Positions 60,742 to 64,000 of a DNA stretch of 64,000 bases are shown one piece after another (positions within the stretch are counted from its first letter, which is position 1; each line of letters begins with the position of its first letter). Below the pieces are notes generated by a model. The model was not told the DNA's origin. It made no database searches and was given only the letters and a program-made list of their open reading frames with translations. Source of the stretch: Bog-473 sp963788585 (GTDB taxonomy: Bacteria > Actinomycetota > Acidimicrobiia > Acidimicrobiales > RAAP-2). The translations under genes were made by a program, and so were the position numbers. The stretch lies in the NCBI GenBank assembly GCA_963788585.1, contig CAWBHA010000004.1:62001-126000 (forward strand). Reading direction: 5' to 3'.

Positions 60742-61330
60742 ATGCCCCGCCACTCTCGTGCGCTCGTCGTCGCCCTGGTGGCGGCCGGTGCCTCGGCGCT
60801 GGCCGCCTGCAGCTCCTCGCCGACGGCCTCGACGGGCGCGGGCTCGACCACCACGACGCACCAGGCCAGTCCCGGATCGGCCGCGACCGCGCCGGGTGGC
60901 GACGCCCTCATCGGCATCCGGCCCATCCCGCTCGCCGACCGGTCCGCCCCCGGCGTCTCCGGGATCTCGCCCTCGGTCACCGTCCCCGTCGGGCCGCCGC
61001 CCACCGAGCTCGAGAGCGCGGACCTGATCGTCGGCAAAGGTCCATTGGCCGTGACGGGCGACCACCTCAAGGTCCAATACGTGCTGGCCACGTATTCGAC
61101 AGGCCACGTGATCGATTCCTCGTGGACGAGCCAGCCCTTCACCTTCACCCTCGGCGCGAAGAACACGGTGATCGCAGGCTGGAACAAGGGCCTCGTCGGC
61201 ATGCGGGTCGGGCGGACGGCGCGAGCTCATCATCCCGCCGAGCCTCGGCTACAAGGACCAGTCGCCCGGGCCGGGCATCGCGCCCAACGACACGCTCGTC
61301 TACGTCGTCGATCTCCTCAAGGCCACCTAG
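60742..61330 (+). CDS. FKBP-type peptidyl-prolyl isomerase lipoprotein, frameshifted
   Basis: The N-terminus is a lipoprotein signal with lipobox LAAC (residues ~20-23), then a Thr/Ser-rich spacer. From about residue 100 an FKBP domain begins: GDHLKVQYVLATYSTGHVID, FTLGAKNTVIAGWNKGLVG. One extra G in 61210-61212 breaks it; dropping it gives GGRRELIIPPSLGYKDQ and then DTLVYVVDLLKAT before TAG 61330 (195 residues). The domain catalyses proline isomerisation in folding outside the membrane. It is divergent from ffh. Confidence 0.85.
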
Positions 61331-61349
61331 CGGGCGAGCGGGCCGCCGC

Positions 61350-62184
61350 GTGGAGGTCGCCGCCCATATCGAGGCGCTGCACCGTGAGGGAGAGCTCATG
61401 GCGTTGGCCACCGAATCGGCCGGCCCGGACGCGCCGGTGCCGACCTGCCCGGAATGGCGCGTGCGCGACCTCGTCCGGCACACGGGTGGCGTGCACCGGT
61501 GGGCGACCGGTTACGTCGCCGAGGCCCGCAAGGAGCTGTGGGACGTCGACCTCGACGACGTCGTCGGCACGTGGCCCGACGACGCCGCGCTGGCGAGCTG
61601 GCTGCGCGACGGCTGCGTCCGGCTGGCCGATGCACTCGCCGCCGCACCGCCCGATCTGGAGTGTTGGACCTTCCTGCGGGCGCCTTCGCCGCTCGCCATG
61701 TGGGCACGCCGGCAGGCGCACGAGACGGCCATCCACCGCGTCGACGCCGAGCTGGCGGCGGTCGCATGGACCGGGGCGGGGTCAGCGGAGGCGGGGGCGG
61801 GGGCGGCGCCAGCGGTGAGCCCCTTCGCCGCGCCATTCGCCGCGGACGGGATCGACGAGCTCCTGACGTGCTTCGTGCCGCGGCGCTCGACGCGGTTGCA
61901 CGCACGCCAAGGCATGGCACTGACGGTGCGCTGCAGCGACGACGACCGGCACTGGACGTTGCGCATCGACGAGGACGGTGCGACGGCCGGGCCGAGGCGA
62001 TCCTGCTGCTGTTGAGGAGGCCGAGGCGGGGGCGGGGCCCGTTGCGGCCAGCACGGTGCGCGGTCGGGCCGCCGATCTCTACTTGGCGCTGTGGAACCGG
62101 GGTGGTGCGGAGCACCTCACTGTGGACGGGGACCGAGGTGCTCTCGAGCTGTTCCTCGACTCCGTCCACGTGCGCTGGTCCTGA
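61350..62184 (+). CDS. Maleylpyruvate-isomerase-family mycothiol-dependent-type enzyme, frameshifted
   Basis: The corrected protein is about 277 residues. The N-terminal DinB-like four-helix fold has VPTCPEWRVRDLVRHTGGVH and ARRQAHETAIHRVDAE, whose His and Glu bind metal in this family. A C-terminal lobe has ADLYLALWNRGGAEHLTVDG. One extra G in 61989-61991 cuts it after IDEDGATAG; without it the frame reads RGDPAAVEEAEAG and continues to TGA 62184. Some family members use mycothiol as cofactor, in keeping with mca in this genome. GTG 61350 is 19 bases after the FKBP stop. Confidence 0.83.
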
Positions 62185-62228
62185 CGAGCAAACACACTGC
62201 CGCCGTCACGCATCGCCCGTGGACGACG

Positions 62229-62456
62229 TCATGCCGAGGACGCTGATTCCGCGATGGACAAGGGGACGCTTCGCCGCGCGAACAGCCAGTAGGCGATCGA
62301 CCCCGTCGTGTTGAGGCCCGACGCCACCCGCCACAGTCGCTTCCGACCCCGCACGGCCGTGTCGGGCCGGCGTGCCAGGTCACGCCAGGTCAACCTGACC
62401 AGAATCAGGTGCACCACCAGCACCACGGCGAGGACCCGGACCTGCTTCTCGGTCAC
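62229..62456 (-). CDS. Small membrane protein resembling the phospholipase-D nuclease N-terminal (PLDc_N) type
   Basis: This 75-residue protein has two hydrophobic segments (VLAVVLVVHLILVRLTW and GSIAYWLFARR). The final one with IAYWLFARR is similar to PLDc_N membrane anchors, and the region between is Arg-rich. GTG 62456 follows GGGGAG. It has no enzyme domain. It lies between MPI-type and ftsY genes, and its function is unknown. Confidence 0.65.
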   Translation of the reverse strand: MTEKQVRVLAVVLVVHLILVRLTWRDLARRPDTAVRGRKRLWRVASGLNTTGSIAYWLFARRSVPLSIAESASSA

Positions 62457-62526
62457 GTGAGCTCCCCTCGTTGGTTCGCCCTCTGGTGGTTGGTCGTTTC
62501 GTTCTCCGTCATCACTCCGGTGCCGC

Positions 62527-63699
62527 TCAGTCCGAGGAGAGCATGGCGTCGACGAACTCGTCGGGATCGAAGTCGACCAGGTCGTCGGGGCCCTCACCCA
62601 GCCCGACGAGCTTGACCGGGAGCCCGAGCTCGCGCTGGACGGCGATGACGATGCCGCCCTTGGCGGTCCCGTCGAGCTTGGTCAGCACCACGCCGGTCAC
62701 CTCGACGGCCTCGGTGAACTGTCGAGCCTGCGCGAGCGCGTTCTGGCCGGTGGTGGCGTCGAGGACGAGGAGGACTTCGGTGACGTTGCCCGGGTCACGG
62801 TCGGCCACCCGACGGATCTTCTTGAGCTCCTCGACGAGGTTCACCTTGGTGTGGAGGCGACCCGCCGTGTCCGCCAGCACCAGGTCGTTACCCCGGGCCG
62901 CCGCCCGCTGGACGGCGTCGAAGACGATCGCGCTGGGGTCACCCCCCTCGGCGCCCCGAATGATCTCGGTTCCCGTGCGCTCGGCCCACAGGGCCAGCTG
63001 ATCGGCGGCGGCCGCCCGGAAGGTATCCCCCGCCGCGAGGAGGACCGACCGGCCGGCGGAAGACTCCCGCCGCGCCAGCTTCCCGATGGTGGTCGTCTTG
63101 CCCACCCCATTCACCCCCACGATCAGCCAGACGTCGGGCGCACCGGCCGTGCCGTCGAAGCGCAGCGACCGCGAACCCGACGTCTCGAGCAGCTGGCGGA
63201 TGGATGTGCCGAGCGCCTCGAGGAGGTCATCGCCCCCGCTGATCTCCTTGGTCTCGACCTTCCCTCGCAGGTCCTCGAGCAGCGCGTCGGCGGTGGCCAC
63301 CCCGACGTCGGCCCGGATGAGGGCCTCTTCGAGCGAGTCCCACGTCGCCGCGTCGATGCGACCCGAGCGCAGTGCCGTCACCGCGCCGCTGAAGAGACCG
63401 CGCACGCTCCCGAGGCGGCTCCGGTACGAAGGCGGGGCTGCCGCCGGCTCGGGCGGCGACACGACCGGCACGGCTTCGGGCTCGGCGGGCGGGGCGCGCT
63501 CGGCCGCCGGTGCGGGTGTCGGGTGCGTGGCAGGGGGCGCCTCGGCGGTGGGGGCCGGGGGTGCCTGCGCGGTCGGGCGCGGTGGGGACTCGATGGTCCC
63601 TCCGCCACGACGCCGGCGCGACCGGGCGCGGGCGACCGTTCCCGCGGCGACGGCGAGAACCGCGACAACGATGACAATCGTGATGTAGATGCCGATCAC
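62527..63699 (-). CDS. ftsY: Signal recognition particle receptor FtsY
   Basis: FtsY is the membrane-docking GTPase for the SRP. The 390-residue protein has an N-terminal transmembrane helix (IGIYITIVIVVAVLAVAAGT) and a Pro/Ala/Glu-rich A-domain (about residues 32-95). The N domain comes next, then the G domain with GVNGVGKTTTIGKLAR, LAAGDTFRAAAADQL, LVLADTAGRLHTK, VLTKLDGTAKGGI and GLGEGPDDLVDF. The membrane helix is typical of actinobacterial FtsY. GTG 63699 overlaps the upstream small gene (GTGA). Confidence 0.97.
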   Translation of the reverse strand: MIGIYITIVIVVAVLAVAAGTVARARSRRRRGGGTIESPPRPTAQAPPAPTAEAPPATHPTPAPAAERAPPAEPEAVPVVSPPEPAAAPPSYRSRLGSVRGLFSGAVTALRSGRIDAATWDSLEEALIRADVGVATADALLEDLRGKVETKEISGGDDLLEALGTSIRQLLETSGSRSLRFDGTAGAPDVWLIVGVNGVGKTTTIGKLARRESSAGRSVLLAAGDTFRAAAADQLALWAERTGTEIIRGAEGGDPSAIVFDAVQRAAARGNDLVLADTAGRLHTKVNLVEELKKIRRVADRDPGNVTEVLLVLDATTGQNALAQARQFTEAVEVTGVVLTKLDGTAKGGIVIAVQRELGLPVKLVGLGEGPDDLVDFDPDEFVDAMLSSD

Positions 63700-63914
63700 G
63701 CCAGCGGCTCTCCATCGGCATCGTCTTGTTCCGCGGCTGCGGCCTCCGCCGCCTGGGCCGCCGCCACCGCTGCGGCTTCCTCGGCATACGTCGCCTCGGG
63801 GTACGCCGCGTCGTCCTCACGAAACGTCCGGCGGCGGCGGGAGATCGCCACGAGCCCAGCCACCACACACAGGAGGGCTACCCCGACGAAGACGTACGCA
63901 AGGGTGCCGATCAC
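63696..63914 (-). CDS. Small single-TM protein between smc and ftsY, unknown function
   Basis: This 72-residue protein has an N-terminal transmembrane helix (LAYVFVGVALLCVVAGLVAI), then RRRR and an Ala/Glu-rich cytoplasmic tail. Its start GTG 63914 overlaps the smc stop (GTGA) and follows AAGGAG. It is coupled to ftsY. The helix and tail resemble the start of FtsY itself, but homology is not clear. I do not recognise the family. Confidence 0.7.
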   Translation of the reverse strand: MIGTLAYVFVGVALLCVVAGLVAISRRRRTFREDDAAYPEATYAEEAAAVAAAQAAEAAAAEQDDADGEPLA

Positions 63915-64000
63915 GCCGGCTCCTTCTCTTTCTCCTTCTCCACCCGCTGGCTGACGACCTGCGACGAGCCTCCCGGCGCCATGGTCACGCCGTACAGTGC
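63911..64000 (-). CDS. smc: SMC chromosome partition protein, C-terminal end (rest outside window)
   Basis: The last 29 codons read ALYGVTMAPGGSSQVVSQR and then a Lys/Glu tail ending EKEPA. The LYGVTM...VSQR element is the final strand and helix of the SMC ATPase head. The gene runs in from beyond 64000 on the minus strand. SMC with ScpAB condenses and segregates chromosomes. Its stop overlaps the start of the small membrane gene. Confidence 0.8.
   Translation of the reverse strand, partial: ALYGVTMAPGGSSQVVSQRVEKEKEKEPA

Overview
The window is GC-rich DNA with tightly packed genes. It looks like an actinobacterium, most likely of the class Acidimicrobiia. Evidence is the mycothiol conjugate amidase (Mca) and a mycothiol-dependent-type enzyme, F420/luciferase-type oxidoreductases, the actinobacterial PspA-HtpX-PspAB set, DUF2469 beside yraN, DUF1214 plus sulfotransferase, frequent GTG starts and ATGA/GTGA/TGATG overlaps. 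The class assignment is inference. No rRNA, tRNA, transposon, prophage or CRISPR array was seen.

Layout. 1-3.7 kb: end of an enoyl-CoA hydratase and a large class III cyclase/AAA ATPase regulator. 3.8-11.4 kb: Gfo/Idh/MocA oxidoreductase, an S11 carboxypeptidase homologue without catalytic residues, a GT87 mannosyltransferase-type enzyme, a beta-lactamase-family protein with an altered SxxK motif, and a DUF1214-sulfotransferase pair. 11.5-17.6 kb: a PadR-controlled MacB-type ABC exporter, an ArsR-SRPBCC fusion beside a duplicated SRPBCC gene, and a Prx5-type peroxiredoxin. 17.8-26 kb: Tat-exported peptide-binding protein, ABC-F ATPase, DHA2 exporter, GNAT, ClpS, zinc alcohol dehydrogenase and a channel-like membrane protein. 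26-33.4 kb: an acyl-CoA catabolic cluster (AtuA-like, biotin carboxylase/BCCP, carboxyltransferase, enoyl-CoA hydratase, divergent acyl-CoA dehydrogenase) resembling branched-chain or acyclic-terpene degradation.

33.4-42.4 kb: thioesterase, GNAT, RecB-like nuclease, PAP2 phosphatase, DsbA-like protein, LLM oxidoreductase, purK-purE, ChbG deacetylase, Mca. 42.5-50.4 kb: Psp envelope-stress genes, tyrosine phosphatase, pterin dehydratase, fumC, OafA-type acyltransferase. 50.4-64 kb: the housekeeping block dprA, comM, SPFH/NfeD, yraN, DUF2469, rplS, trmD, rimM, khpA, rpsP, ffh, then ftsY and the end of smc. This block serves ribosome assembly, tRNA modification, SRP targeting and chromosome segregation.

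Two window-wide signals stand out. At least 17 start codons have a TANNNT hexamer only 5-9 nt upstream, usually without a Shine-Dalgarno, which implies widespread leaderless transcription. Seven genes are each broken by one extra base, and removing it restores a family-typical protein and junction. This suggests sequencing insertions rather than seven independent pseudogenes. Several genes also carry short-repeat or acidic low-complexity expansions.
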